A stretch of 64,000 nucleotides of DNA from contig OY782882.1 in the NCBI GenBank assembly GCA_963678485.1, positions 3,534,001 through 3,598,000 of the forward strand, read 5' to 3'. Shown here in pieces: positions 18,745 through 27,779 of this stretch. The DNA comes from CALGYY01 sp963678485 (GTDB lineage: Bacteria; Bacteroidota; Bacteroidia; Bacteroidales; CAIWKO01). A program made the position numbers and the translations under genes. Each line of letters opens with the position of its first letter. Positions within the stretch are counted from its first letter, which is position 1. The notes beneath the pieces were generated by a model, which made no database searches, was not told the origin of the DNA, and was given only the letters and a program-made list of their open reading frames with translations.

Positions 18745-19161
18745 ATGCTTGCTGTTAAAGAAAGAGATTTTTCGTCGGAATTTGAGTTCCGTACTTCGCG
18801 CAGTTCGGGCAGTGGCGGACAAAACGTGAATAAGGTTTCAACACGCGTGGAGCTTATTTTTTACGTGATGGATTCCCACGTGCTTAGCGCTGATGAGAAA
18901 AATCTGTTATTAGAGCGACTGGCAGGCCGCATTCGTAAAGACGGTGCACTTCATTTAGTTTCTCAGGAAGAACGCAGTCAGTTGGGCAATAAACGCAAGG
19001 TAATTGAGCGTTTTCTTGCATTGCTGGAAAAAGCACTTAAGCCAGTGAAGAAGCGAAAACCTACAGCTATCAGCGAAAGCGAGAAGGAGCGAAGACTGGA
19101 AGTGAAGAAAAAGAACGCAAAAATTAAACAATTGAGACGCAAACCCGGTGAGCCGGATTGA
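18745..19161 (+). CDS. arfB: Alternative ribosome-rescue peptidyl-tRNA hydrolase ArfB (YaeJ/ICT1 type)
   Basis: This 138-residue protein has the class-I release-factor catalytic motif GGQ at residues 24-26, in RTSRSSGSGGQNVNK. It ends in a long Lys/Arg-rich tail (KKRKPTAISESEKERR to KIKQLRRKPGEPD), which in this family enters the empty mRNA channel of stalled ribosomes. The combination of a lone GGQ domain and basic tail, without codon-recognition domains, distinguishes it from RF1 and RF2. ATG at 18,745 was preferred to the TTG two codons upstream. It lies 18 bp before the T9SS metalloprotease gene on the same strand. Confidence 0.93.
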   Translation: MLAVKERDFSSEFEFRTSRSSGSGGQNVNKVSTRVELIFYVMDSHVLSADEKNLLLERLAGRIRKDGALHLVSQEERSQLGNKRKVIERFLALLEKALKPVKKRKPTAISESEKERRLEVKKKNAKIKQLRRKPGEPD

Positions 19162-19179
19162 AATATAAACAATAGGTCG

Positions 19180-20736
19180 ATGAAAAAAATAAGTTTAGTT
19201 ATTCTGATGATTGCCCTTGCAATCACCGTAACAGAAGCCAAAGCGCAATCGCACGAAGGCGATACCCTCAAATTCTGGTCAGTCTCGTATATCGATTGGC
19301 CACCATTGTGGGGATCACCTCAGCGGCAATTTGATGCTGTGTGCAAAAAAGCAGGCGACCATTGTTATGTGTTTGTCGAAGTTGGTGCAACGGTTCCCTT
19401 GCAATCAGATATTGATAATCTTGTCACACGCTACGATACTCAGTTCTATCCTTCGCTGACCAGCAAGTATGGCCCAGTGCCTGATGCCCTTGATCATGAT
19501 TCTTCAATTTTTATTCTTGTACTGAATGAAAGCGACTGGGCGGGATATTTCGATCCCGGTATGCAAATGCCCGACACTATGGTGTGGGCGACCTGGACCC
19601 GGCATAGTTCGGAACATGAGCTTATTTATGTGGCTGCTTCAGCGTTCTACGCTGCGGAGGGAATTGTCGCTCACGAAATGGGACACCTTTGTCATTGGCT
19701 GCAAGACCATTCTCCTGAAGCCACTACTCCTCCCATTTACTGGGAAACAGCTTTTGTGGATGAAGGCTTTTCTACTTTTGCCGAAGAATATTTGACTGGA
19801 AATCTGGACCAGTGGGATGTTATGGATAATGCCGCGTTTTTTCAATCAGATCCCGATATTCCTTTAATCTATTTTACTAATTATGATCAGGCGCAACTAT
19901 TCATGACCTTCATGTACGAGCAATACGGCGGATGGAGTTATATCTCCGCCTTATTACGAAACCAAGTTAACGGATGGCAAGGAGTCGACAGTACATTGCG
20001 TTTGTTGGGCTATAGTCAGACTTTCGATGATGCTTTCGAGCAGTGGTGCGTTGCCAACTATATCGACGATTCCCTTTATCAGGGAGGGAAGTATGCATAC
20101 CGGCATTTCAGCTTTCCCAATGCATCACTGCTAAGTACGCACTCGTTTTTTCCCACGGGTGTGCACTCAGAACAGCTATCTGCCTATGGTTGCGATTATG
20201 TGAAGTTTACTTCGATGACTGCTAAGCCTATTCAAATTGAGTTTACGGGTACTATTGGATCGCATTATCGTATTGCGTTTATGATGATGAATCCATCAGG
20301 TTATGGCGTTAAAGAAGTCGTATGTCTGCAACCCGACAGCACTCAGCATTTGCTGTTTGCCGCGGATAGTCTGGGAATTGCGTATAACCAACTCATCATG
20401 GCTGTGATGTGCACCGATCCTATGGTTGATGAGAATAGCACTTCTTCCTATACCTACTCCGCTGTTGGAACCGCTGCATTAAATGAATCGGAGAAAATAA
20501 CTCCTCTTAAAATATACCCCAACCCTGCACAGGATAAACTCAGTTTTGATTGGCCATCGGGTAAGGGCGAAAAAGGGACGATTGAAATCTACGATACGGC
20601 AGGTAACAGAGTACTCAATGCAAGCATCAATAAGAAAACCCGTAGCGTAGATATTCAAAGCCTTGCCACAGGGACTTATTCAGTAATTATCCGGATTGCA
20701 GAAAAGGTGAGCTCGGGAACTTTTGTTAAGTCGTAA
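19180..20736 (+). CDS. Secreted zinc metalloprotease with T9SS sorting domain
   Basis: This protein has 518 residues. The signal peptide (MKKISLVILMIALAITVT) is cleaved near KAQS. The zinc motif HEMGH sits at residues 165-169, with a downstream Glu-rich ETAFVDEGFSTFAEEY giving candidate third ligands, an arrangement seen in M6/M1-like gluzincin folds. A beta-rich region follows, and the last ~80 residues form a T9SS type A sorting domain (IYPNPAQDKLSFDW to SSGTFVKS). It is expected to be exported to the surface or medium. The stop overlaps the convergent patatin gene by 11 bp. The exact peptidase family is uncertain. Confidence 0.85.
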   Translation: MKKISLVILMIALAITVTEAKAQSHEGDTLKFWSVSYIDWPPLWGSPQRQFDAVCKKAGDHCYVFVEVGATVPLQSDIDNLVTRYDTQFYPSLTSKYGPVPDALDHDSSIFILVLNESDWAGYFDPGMQMPDTMVWATWTRHSSEHELIYVAASAFYAAEGIVAHEMGHLCHWLQDHSPEATTPPIYWETAFVDEGFSTFAEEYLTGNLDQWDVMDNAAFFQSDPDIPLIYFTNYDQAQLFMTFMYEQYGGWSYISALLRNQVNGWQGVDSTLRLLGYSQTFDDAFEQWCVANYIDDSLYQGGKYAYRHFSFPNASLLSTHSFFPTGVHSEQLSAYGCDYVKFTSMTAKPIQIEFTGTIGSHYRIAFMMMNPSGYGVKEVVCLQPDSTQHLLFAADSLGIAYNQLIMAVMCTDPMVDENSTSSYTYSAVGTAALNESEKITPLKIYPNPAQDKLSFDWPSGKGEKGTIEIYDTAGNRVLNASINKKTRSVDIQSLATGTYSVIIRIAEKVSSGTFVKS

Positions 20737-21520
20737 GCGAATCCTTTGACGCCTGATAGTTTTGTACCGCGATTTTTGCAGCTTCATAACCGATGTTGAA
20801 CATCTCTCTTCCTTTCGACATATCAAGTAACCCGTAACGATTGAGCTCAGCCGGTTCAATGAAGAGATCGAAGTTCTTTTTCTTTTCAGCGATAGCATTG
20901 TCAATAATCATATGTACTGCACGGTCGGTGAGTTTGATCATGCTGCTGAATTCTTCCTGATAGCCGATAGGATTCGTGTTGACACCAATCAGCATTTCGC
21001 ATTGATGGGAGATGGGTTCTAACGGAAGATTATTCATAACACCCCCATCCACGTATGTGATACCATCGATAACGACAGGAGTGAAAAGTCCGGGAATAGT
21101 GCAGGATGCAATCACATGGTTGGCTAACTCACCTTTTGAAATATACACCGATTTGCCGTGGTTCATATCTGTTAGCGCGACATATAATGGTATTTTTAAT
21201 TCTTCAAAAACCTTGGCGTGAAGGCCTTTTAGAAGTTCTTTGTACAATCCGGTAATCTTTAATAAGCCACGACTTGGAACAATGAATTCCAAAAATTTGT
21301 AGAGACTTTTGTCGGCAAACATCAACATAATTTCGTCGGGACTGCGACCGTCGGCATAAAGACTGCCAACGATGGAGCCTGCACTGGCGCCTGAAATCAC
21401 ATCAGGAAAAATTCCCGCCTCGTTCAATGCCTTAAGTACACCAGCATGCGCAAATCCACGAACAGCGCCACCACTCAGCACTATACCGCATTTGTACTTT
21501 TTGTTTTGATTGGTTTCCAT
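20726..21520 (-). CDS. Patatin-like phospholipase (RssA-like)
   Basis: This protein has 264 residues. The family signature is complete: oxyanion-hole SGGAVRGFAHAG near residue 14, nucleophile serine in GASAGSIVG near residue 45, and the catalytic Asp in YVDGGVMNNLP near residue 160. There is no signal peptide and no outer-membrane barrel domain, so this is the short, probably cytosolic RssA-like type acting on acyl lipids. ATG at 21,520 was chosen because the longer frame adds 28 poorly conserved residues. It is convergent with the metalloprotease gene. Confidence 0.9.
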   Translation of the reverse strand: METNQNKKYKCGIVLSGGAVRGFAHAGVLKALNEAGIFPDVISGASAGSIVGSLYADGRSPDEIMLMFADKSLYKFLEFIVPSRGLLKITGLYKELLKGLHAKVFEELKIPLYVALTDMNHGKSVYISKGELANHVIASCTIPGLFTPVVIDGITYVDGGVMNNLPLEPISHQCEMLIGVNTNPIGYQEEFSSMIKLTDRAVHMIIDNAIAEKKKNFDLFIEPAELNRYGLLDMSKGREMFNIGYEAAKIAVQNYQASKDSLTT

Positions 21521-21538
21521 GGGATGTAATGATAATAT

Positions 21539-21546
21539 CAAAGGTA
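21539..21546 (-). promoter_or_regulatory. Bacteroidota -7 element (TACCTTTG) for the patatin gene
   Basis: The minus strand reads TACCTTTG, a full match to TAnnTTTG, 18 bp before the ATG at 21,520. It independently supports that start over the longer frame. Confidence 0.5.
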
Positions 21547-21646
21547 GCCATTTCTTTGATATTTTTTGAAAAGGAATTTTGGAAACTAAGTAGTGCCTGT
21601 CCATAAAGTTTATAGGCGGACTAACAACAAGCTCACAGGGTCACTT

Positions 21647-21685
21647 ACTATTCACGGGGTGACTCAAAGTCACCCCGTGAATAGT
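21647..21685. terminator. Perfect 18-bp hairpin between the MFS and patatin genes
   Basis: Bases 21,647-21,664 and 21,668-21,685 are exact reverse complements around a 3-nt CAA loop (core CACGGGGTGACT). It begins 5 bp beyond the stop of the minus-strand MFS gene. No T tract follows on that strand, so it may block readthrough or stabilise the 3' end rather than act as a canonical terminator. Confidence 0.6.
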
Positions 21686-21690
21686 CGGTA

Positions 21691-22893
21691 TTATTTCCCA
21701 ATAATGGCCGTCTTTTTATAAGGCACCCACAGCATAAAATATAGACTGATGAACACAGTGGCCAGCGCTGTTAATGCGAAGGTATACGCCGGTCCGCCTA
21801 ATGTCCAGATAACACCTGCAAGAAGTGAGGCCAGCATTGTGAGTACGCTGTTGAGTGCGGTGAATGCACCAATGGCTGTCGCGACTTCCGTTTTCTTGCT
21901 GATATTGCTGATCCATGCTTTGGAAATACTTTCGGTGCAAGCTGCGTAAATGCCATAAAGAAAAAAAAGTGCAAGCCCTGACCATACATCAAATACGAAT
22001 ACCATTCCTCCATACACAAGGGCAAAGATGATGAGTCCGGTAATAAAAGTTTTCTTTAGTCCCATGCGATCACCCAATGCGCCCATTGGATAAGAAAAAA
22101 TAGCATAGACTAGATTATAAAATATATACACCATAATTACCTGACTGTCATCAAGCCCAACATCCTTCATGCGTAGTAAAAGAAATACATCGCTGCTGTT
22201 GAACAGGGTGAATGCCAACAGTCCGATGATCAATAAGCGGTATTCACGCGGACTTTGTTTTAAGTATGACAGAAAGCCAAAAAACGAAGTGCGTGGTTTT
22301 TTTTCTGCAGTTTCTGCTTTTCTTTTTTCCTTAAGAAAGAAGGTAAAACTGATACTGATAAGTCCGGGGACCACTGCCAATATAAAGAGCCAACGATATT
22401 GTCCCGGAAGGAAATATAAAAACACCAATGCAACGGTTGGCCCAAGGCAGGCGCCAATAGTATCAAGCGCACGGTGGAATCCAAAAACTTTTCCCTTATG
22501 CTCGAGCGTAGTGCAATCGGAAAGGTAAGCATCGCGTGCGCCTGTGCGTACGCCTTTACCCAGGCGATCGGCAGTTCGTGCACCGAAAATCCACAGGGGG
22601 AAAGTCCATACAGCCATCATCGGTTTAGAGAGTGCACTTAGCAGATATCCTAAGCGGATGAATGGAACCCTGCGCCCGGTGTGGTCCGACAGCTGCCCGA
22701 AGTAACCCTTACTTAATCCCGCAGTAAATTCGGCAACTCCCTCCAAAATTGCAATCAATAAAATTGAAAACCCAATACTCTTAAGAAAAATCGGCATCAC
22801 TGGATAAAGCATCTCACTCGAAATATCAGTGAACAAACTCACCAGAGAGAGAATCCATATTGGCTTAGTGATTATTCTGGTTTTTGCTTGCAT
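21691..22893 (-). CDS. Major facilitator superfamily transporter
   Basis: This 400-residue inner-membrane protein has about 12 hydrophobic segments. The MFS loop motif is visible after TM2 (GQLSDHTGRRVPFIRLGY), and a related segment in the second half is GALGDRMGLKK, reflecting the internal duplication. ARTADRLGKGVRTGARDA after TM4 is typical of a drug/permease-like subgroup. The start at 22,893 (MQAKTRIITKPIW) lies just before TM1; the upstream extension is hydrophilic. Substrate unknown. A perfect hairpin follows the stop. Confidence 0.88.
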   Translation of the reverse strand: MQAKTRIITKPIWILSLVSLFTDISSEMLYPVMPIFLKSIGFSILLIAILEGVAEFTAGLSKGYFGQLSDHTGRRVPFIRLGYLLSALSKPMMAVWTFPLWIFGARTADRLGKGVRTGARDAYLSDCTTLEHKGKVFGFHRALDTIGACLGPTVALVFLYFLPGQYRWLFILAVVPGLISISFTFFLKEKRKAETAEKKPRTSFFGFLSYLKQSPREYRLLIIGLLAFTLFNSSDVFLLLRMKDVGLDDSQVIMVYIFYNLVYAIFSYPMGALGDRMGLKKTFITGLIIFALVYGGMVFVFDVWSGLALFFLYGIYAACTESISKAWISNISKKTEVATAIGAFTALNSVLTMLASLLAGVIWTLGGPAYTFALTALATVFISLYFMLWVPYKKTAIIGK

Positions 22894-23173
22894 GCAGGAG
22901 TAATGTAAATGATTTCGATTTTTGTTAATTAAACCAACCAATTCCAGAAACTATGGAGATCAGCCAAATTTGGCAGTAGACATCCATTTGTGAATTGCTA
23001 AAAATCATAGTGCTGCTGAATTATAACTTCTGAGTCTTGCTATTATTTTTATTACCAGAGAACACCCGCCTTACCAATCGCTGTCGCACAGGGATTGACG
23101 AGATTAAAAATTAGAGCAACCCAAATGTAGAGTTTTCAATATATTAAATCATGGTGTACAAGGACACTTCTCA

Positions 23174-23695
23174 CTAAAACTGATACGTGATTCCTCCGCG
23201 AACACTGGGGTTTGCAAATGCTGAGCTTTGATTCAAATCTACATCTAACAGCACATCATACAACACCATGGTTTTAAACCAAACACCATTAGCAATTTCT
23301 TTTTCGTAACCAATACCAATAGGTGCGCCCATCACCCAATTGCGCTGTTTTAACCCTGTAGTCCAGTTAATGTATCCTGTATTCATTGCCTGAAATTCGG
23401 CATGACCAAAGATACCTTTATAAAAACTGTATTCAGCAAAGAGGCGACCGCCGTAGGAGACATCACCGGAGGTATTACCTGTTGCGGTATACATGATGAC
23501 GGGCGATAATCCAATGCTGAAGTTCTGAACGCGATAACCAACAATAGGTGCAATGTCAACAGCGATACCGCCAACAAATTGCAGGTTAAACTCACCACCT
23601 GTGAATACCTGTGCTGAAGCCTTTTGTGTCTGCATTGAAAAAACGATGACCATGATCGCCACCAGGGTTTTTATTGCTTTTACTGATTTTTTCAT
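23174..23695 (-). CDS. Small outer-membrane beta-barrel protein
   Basis: This protein has 173 residues. The signal peptide (MKKSVKAIKTLVAIMVIVFS, to KASAQ) is followed by about eight amphipathic strands with alternating aromatics, ending in VRGGITYQF; a terminal Phe is typical of barrel insertion. Segments such as GGRLFAEYSFYKGIFGHAEF look like paired strands with short turns. It is consistent with an 8-stranded OmpA/OmpX-size barrel. No specific family recognised. Confidence 0.7.
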   Translation of the reverse strand: MKKSVKAIKTLVAIMVIVFSMQTQKASAQVFTGGEFNLQFVGGIAVDIAPIVGYRVQNFSIGLSPVIMYTATGNTSGDVSYGGRLFAEYSFYKGIFGHAEFQAMNTGYINWTTGLKQRNWVMGAPIGIGYEKEIANGVWFKTMVLYDVLLDVDLNQSSAFANPSVRGGITYQF

Positions 23696-23724
23696 ATTAA
23701 ATAGTTTTGAATGAGTACTGACTG

Positions 23725-23732
23725 CAAAGATA
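23725..23732 (-). promoter_or_regulatory. Bacteroidota -7 element (TATCTTTG) for the beta-barrel gene
   Basis: The minus strand reads TATCTTTGC, a full match to the consensus, 29 bp before the ATG at 23,695. Confidence 0.5.
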
Positions 23733-23869
23733 AGGTCTTTTGAGAAATGCCGCCTCGCTGCTTTCGCAGAAAGGATGTTTTTTATCTTATTGTTATTTGA
23801 ATAACAAAAAACATTTAATTTCGCAGTATTGAATTTATTTAATCACTGTAGTAATATAAATATCACATA

Positions 23870-25201
23870 ATGAAGAATATATTGATTCTTGGAGCAGGAT
23901 TATCTTCATCGAGCATGATCGGATATCTGCTGGGACAGGCTGGACGTAATGAGTGGAATGTTGCCATTGGCGATGTTTCTTTAGAAACGGCACAACGCAA
24001 AGCTGCTGGGAGCGCACAGGCCAGAGCTTTTTTGTTTGATATTGCCGATGAAAAGTTATTAAAGGAAGAGATGAAAAAGTGTGACGTAGTGATTTCCATG
24101 CTGCCAGCACGTTTCCATCCAATTGTTGCGGCTGAGGCATTGGCTCAAGGCAAGCATATGGTTACAGCCTCCTACATTTCTCCCGAGATGAAGGCGATGG
24201 ATACCGAAGCCAAGAAAAAGGGTTTATTGTTTTTGAATGAAATCGGCGTGGATCCCGGTATCGATCATATGTCGGCCATGAAGGTTATCAACGAAATCAA
24301 GGCGCTTGGCGGAAAAATGATTGAATTTCAATCCTCCACCGGTGGTTTGGTAGCACCTGAATCAGATAACAATCCTTGGAATTACAAGTTCTCATGGAAT
24401 CCTCGTAACGTGGTATTGGCAGGACAAGGCGTTTCCAAATTCCTTGAAAAAGGTCAGTACAAATTTACTCCGTATAACAAATTGTTTTCACGTGTTAGCA
24501 AGGCTTCCGTGACTGGTTACGGTGATTTTGAAGTATACGCCAATCGTGATTCGCTGAAGTATCGTGAGTCATACGGTCTGAACGATATTCAGACTATGTT
24601 CCGTGGAACCATGCGTCGCCCGGGCTATTGCAAAGGATGGGATGTTTTTGTTCAACTTGGAATGACTGACGACACCTATACATTAGAGGGTACCGAAACT
24701 ATGACCTGGCGTGAGTTCATCAATACTTTCCTTCCTTACGATGAAAAACTCAGCGTGGAAGAAAAAGTTTGTGCTGCTACAGGAATCACCATGGAATCGG
24801 AAACTATGCAGCGTTTGAAATGGCTGGGTATCTTCACCAATAATGTAATTGGCTTTAAGAATGGTACTCCCGCGCAGTTGCTACAGGTTCTTCTCGAAGA
24901 GAAATGGCCTCTTGGTGCGAATGATAAAGATATGATTGTGATGCAGCATAAGTTTGTATATGAACTGAATGGTCAGCAGAAAACCAAACTTTCCACACTC
25001 GTGGTGCTGGGTCAGGATCAGGTGCACACTGCGATGGCTATTACTGTCGGTATTCCTTTGGCTATTGCTGTTAAGATGCTGATGATGGGACAGATTCATT
25101 TACGCGGAGTGCATATGCCGGTATTGCCTGAGTTGTATACGCCAATCCTCAAAGAACTTGAGGAATATGGGGTAAAATTTATTGAAGAAGATATAGCATA
25201 A
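23870..25201 (+). CDS. Saccharopine dehydrogenase-type oxidoreductase
   Basis: This protein has 443 residues. The N-terminal Rossmann domain opens with ILILGAGLSSSSMIGYLL (a GxGxxx-type nucleotide site) and continues with DVVISMLPARFHP. The central sequence FLNEIGVDPGIDHMSAMKVI is the junction typical of saccharopine dehydrogenase/reductase, followed by the large C-terminal substrate domain (to about residue 435). Family members act in lysine metabolism through saccharopine, or on related amino-acid adducts in carboxynorspermidine-type pathways. No second lysine-pathway gene is adjacent, so the substrate is unproven. A J-domain gene follows 12 bp downstream. Confidence 0.85.
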   Translation: MKNILILGAGLSSSSMIGYLLGQAGRNEWNVAIGDVSLETAQRKAAGSAQARAFLFDIADEKLLKEEMKKCDVVISMLPARFHPIVAAEALAQGKHMVTASYISPEMKAMDTEAKKKGLLFLNEIGVDPGIDHMSAMKVINEIKALGGKMIEFQSSTGGLVAPESDNNPWNYKFSWNPRNVVLAGQGVSKFLEKGQYKFTPYNKLFSRVSKASVTGYGDFEVYANRDSLKYRESYGLNDIQTMFRGTMRRPGYCKGWDVFVQLGMTDDTYTLEGTETMTWREFINTFLPYDEKLSVEEKVCAATGITMESETMQRLKWLGIFTNNVIGFKNGTPAQLLQVLLEEKWPLGANDKDMIVMQHKFVYELNGQQKTKLSTLVVLGQDQVHTAMAITVGIPLAIAVKMLMMGQIHLRGVHMPVLPELYTPILKELEEYGVKFIEEDIA

Positions 25202-25213
25202 TTATTCTGAGTT

Positions 25214-25927
25214 GTGAAATTCGGAAAGTGGATAGGTGGCGGTCTGGGCTGGGCGTTTGCCGGCCCGATTGGCGCATTGCTGGGTTTCGTACTTGGTAGT
25301 GTAATCGATGGGGTGCAGGTGAAAAAGGCCTTGCCCGGACATACCACCCAAAACGATTTTGTTGTCAGCTTGTTGGTGCTCACTGCCGCGGTAATGAAGG
25401 CAGACGGGAAGGTGCTAAAATCGGAGCTGGATTTTGTAAAACGGTTTTTCTTAGCACAGTTTGGCGAGGAAGGCGCAAGGGAGTACATCCGTTTACTTCG
25501 CGATATTCTTAATCAGGATGTTCCGGTGAGGGACGTTTCGCTGCAGATCAGGCAGTATATGGAGCATCCGGCGCGTCTTCAATTACTACATTATCTATAT
25601 GGCATTTCTCAGGCGGATGGCGAAGTTCATCCCAGCGAACTTCAGCTAATTGCGCAGATTGCCCATTATCTGGGCATCAGCGAAAGCGACCGGCAATCGA
25701 TACAATCGATGTTTGTGAAAGACACCGCATCTGCGTACAAGGTTCTTGAAATCCACGATAGTGCTACTAATGAAGAAGTAAAGAAGGCCTATCGTAAAAT
25801 GGCGATGAAATATCATCCTGATAAGGTTTCCGGCCTTGGACCGGAAGTTCAGAAATCGGCTAAAGAAAAGTTTCAGGCACTAAATGCCGCCTATGAAGAG
25901 ATTCGAAAAAAACGTAATATGGTTTAG
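25214..25927 (+). CDS. djlA: DjlA-like membrane co-chaperone (TerB plus J domain)
   Basis: This protein has 237 residues from a GTG start. A glycine-rich N-terminal hydrophobic segment (GGGLGWAFAGPIGALLGFVL) resembles the DjlA membrane anchor. A TerB-like helical domain follows (about 45-160; LVLTAAVMKADGKVLKSEL and ISQADGEVHPSEL are the paired acidic helices). A C-terminal J domain (about 172-237) carries the HPD motif in AMKYHPDKV, which stimulates DnaK ATPase. The order anchor-TerB-J matches DjlA. Translation may be coupled to the saccharopine dehydrogenase-type gene 12 bp upstream. Confidence 0.88.
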   Translation: MKFGKWIGGGLGWAFAGPIGALLGFVLGSVIDGVQVKKALPGHTTQNDFVVSLLVLTAAVMKADGKVLKSELDFVKRFFLAQFGEEGAREYIRLLRDILNQDVPVRDVSLQIRQYMEHPARLQLLHYLYGISQADGEVHPSELQLIAQIAHYLGISESDRQSIQSMFVKDTASAYKVLEIHDSATNEEVKKAYRKMAMKYHPDKVSGLGPEVQKSAKEKFQALNAAYEEIRKKRNMV

Positions 25928-25933
25928 TCTGTA

Positions 25934-26512
25934 TTACTTGCACTGCTTGTGGCGCGGACAGTCCACAAGATGATCGTTCACCATACCTGCCGCTTGCATA
26001 AACGCATAACAAATGGTGGAACCCACAAACTTAAATCCCCGCTTCACAAGGTCTTTACTCATGGCATCGGATTCCGCCGTTCTTGCAGGAATATCGCTAA
26101 TGCTTTTCCACGAGTTTTTAATGGTTCTATGTTCCGTGAACGACCAAATATAGTGATCGAAACTACCAAATTCTTTTTGCACCTCCATAAAGGCCTTTGC
26201 ATTTTGTATGGTGGCCAGAATTTTCAAACGGTTACGAATAATGCCTGCATCCTGCATTAAGGCTTCGAATTTCGCTTCATCAAATTTTGCAATTTTCTTG
26301 ACCTGATATTGGCTGAATGCTTTGCGGAAATTTTCGCGCTTGTGCAGTATTGTTTTCCAACTCAATCCTGCTTGAAAAGCGTCAAGGACAAGGAATTCGA
26401 ATAAGCGGGTGTCGTCATGCAGTGGAACGCCCCATTCTTCGTCATGGTAAGCAATCATTTGAGCATCGTTGCTAGGCCATGGGCAACGGTTTTTTTCTAC
26501 ACTATTACTCAT
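25934..26512 (-). CDS. tag: DNA-3-methyladenine glycosylase I
   Basis: This 192-residue protein removes 3-methyladenine from alkylated DNA. Tag signatures are CPWPSNDAQMIAYHDEEWG at the N-terminus, including the zinc-ligand Cys and His and the conserved Glu-Glu-Trp-Gly, followed by FEFLVLDAFQAGLSW. The second zinc-ligand pair appears near the C-terminus in NDHLVDCPRH. The start overlaps the 3' end of ribBA by 8 bp, so the two are co-transcribed and probably translationally coupled. Confidence 0.95.
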   Translation of the reverse strand: MSNSVEKNRCPWPSNDAQMIAYHDEEWGVPLHDDTRLFEFLVLDAFQAGLSWKTILHKRENFRKAFSQYQVKKIAKFDEAKFEALMQDAGIIRNRLKILATIQNAKAFMEVQKEFGSFDHYIWSFTEHRTIKNSWKSISDIPARTAESDAMSKDLVKRGFKFVGSTICYAFMQAAGMVNDHLVDCPRHKQCK

Positions 26513-27716
26513 CGAGGTTCAGCGAATGTCCCATCTTTTCCTGTTTGGTTTTCAGATAGAACTTGTTGTATTTATTCGGTGTAATTATCAGCGGAATATT
26601 TTCAACGATCTGGATGCCATATCCAGTGAGCCCGGCTTTTTTAGTTGGATTGTTTGTCATCAGTCGAATACGTGAAGCATTTAGATGACGGAGAATTTGC
26701 GCACCTATGCCGTAATCGCGCTCATCCGCTTTGAATCCCAGTTCTTCGTTAGCTTCGATGGTATCGCGCCCCAGTTCCTGCAGATGATAGGTTTTTAATT
26801 TATTGGCCAGGCCAATGCCGCGTCCTTCCTGAAACATATACAGCACGATTCCTTTACCTTCTTTTTCTATCATTTGCATGGACTGATGCAGCTGAGCTCC
26901 ACAATCGCAGCGACAGGAACCAAAGATATCACCAGTAACGCAGCTGGAGTGCACGCGAACCATTACGGGTTCATCCTTTTCCCAACTCCCTTTTACAATG
27001 GCAAGATGCATCTGGTCGGTTGCACATTCGCGGAAAGCGTGTAGTTTGAAATGCCCGAATTCTGTAGGAAGATCAACGATTTCTTCAGCACGGATCAAAC
27101 TTTCGGTCATGACTCTGAAGGCAATCAGGTCTTTTATGGTGATAATCTTTAAACCAAATTTTTCGGCAATAACTACTAGTTCGGGAAGGCGGGCCATGGT
27201 ACCGTCTTCATTCATAATCTCAACTAAGGCTCCTGCCGGATAAAGGCCTGCAAGCCGGGTGAGGTCAACGGTGGCTTCTGTATGTCCTGCCCTGCGAAGT
27301 ACTCCACCTTTTTTAGCACGCAACGGAAAGATATGTCCGGGACGTCCGAGTTCTGCGGGAGGAGTTGCAGGATTGGCAAGTGCTTTTATTGTCTTTGCAC
27401 GGTCGCTTGCGCTGATGCCTGTGGTGCATCCGTATCCCAACAAGTCAACCGAAACGGTGAACTGGGTTTCGTGGGAGGAAGTATTTTTTGTGACCATTTG
27501 CTCCAAGCCTAATTCATCGCAGCGTTCCTGAGTGATGGGAGCACAAATGAGTCCCCGTCCGTGTTTGGCCATGAAATTCACGATCTCAGGTGTAATGTTC
27601 TCTGCAGCTGCAATAAAATCGCCTTCATTTTCGCGGTCTTCATCATCCACTACAATAATAACTTTGCCCTGCTTCAGATCAACAATCGCTTCTTCTATCG
27701 TATTTAGTTTGAACAT
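26505..27716 (-). CDS. ribBA: Bifunctional riboflavin enzyme: DHBP synthase and GTP cyclohydrolase II
   Basis: This protein has 403 residues. The N-terminal RibB domain (about 1-200) has the acidic metal site DDEDRENEGDF and TEATVDLTRLAG. The C-terminal RibA domain (about 205-400) has the zinc site SSCVTGDIFGSCRCDCGAQ and the downstream FQEGRGIGLANK. The protein supplies both precursors for lumazine synthesis. Both catalytic halves look intact. The leader is only about 30 nt, too short for an FMN riboswitch. The tag gene overlaps its 3' end. Confidence 0.96.
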   Translation of the reverse strand: MFKLNTIEEAIVDLKQGKVIIVVDDEDRENEGDFIAAAENITPEIVNFMAKHGRGLICAPITQERCDELGLEQMVTKNTSSHETQFTVSVDLLGYGCTTGISASDRAKTIKALANPATPPAELGRPGHIFPLRAKKGGVLRRAGHTEATVDLTRLAGLYPAGALVEIMNEDGTMARLPELVVIAEKFGLKIITIKDLIAFRVMTESLIRAEEIVDLPTEFGHFKLHAFRECATDQMHLAIVKGSWEKDEPVMVRVHSSCVTGDIFGSCRCDCGAQLHQSMQMIEKEGKGIVLYMFQEGRGIGLANKLKTYHLQELGRDTIEANEELGFKADERDYGIGAQILRHLNASRIRLMTNNPTKKAGLTGYGIQIVENIPLIITPNKYNKFYLKTKQEKMGHSLNLDE

Positions 27717-27745
27717 AATGACTTATTTATGATCGTTTGAGACTG

Positions 27746-27753
27746 CAAAAGTA
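27746..27753 (-). promoter_or_regulatory. Bacteroidota -7 element (TACTTTTG) for ribBA-tag
   Basis: The minus strand reads TACTTTTGC, a full match to TAnnTTTG, 29 bp before the ribBA start. Confidence 0.55.
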
Positions 27754-27779
27754 CGAATTTTTCCGGCGACCAGCATCCT

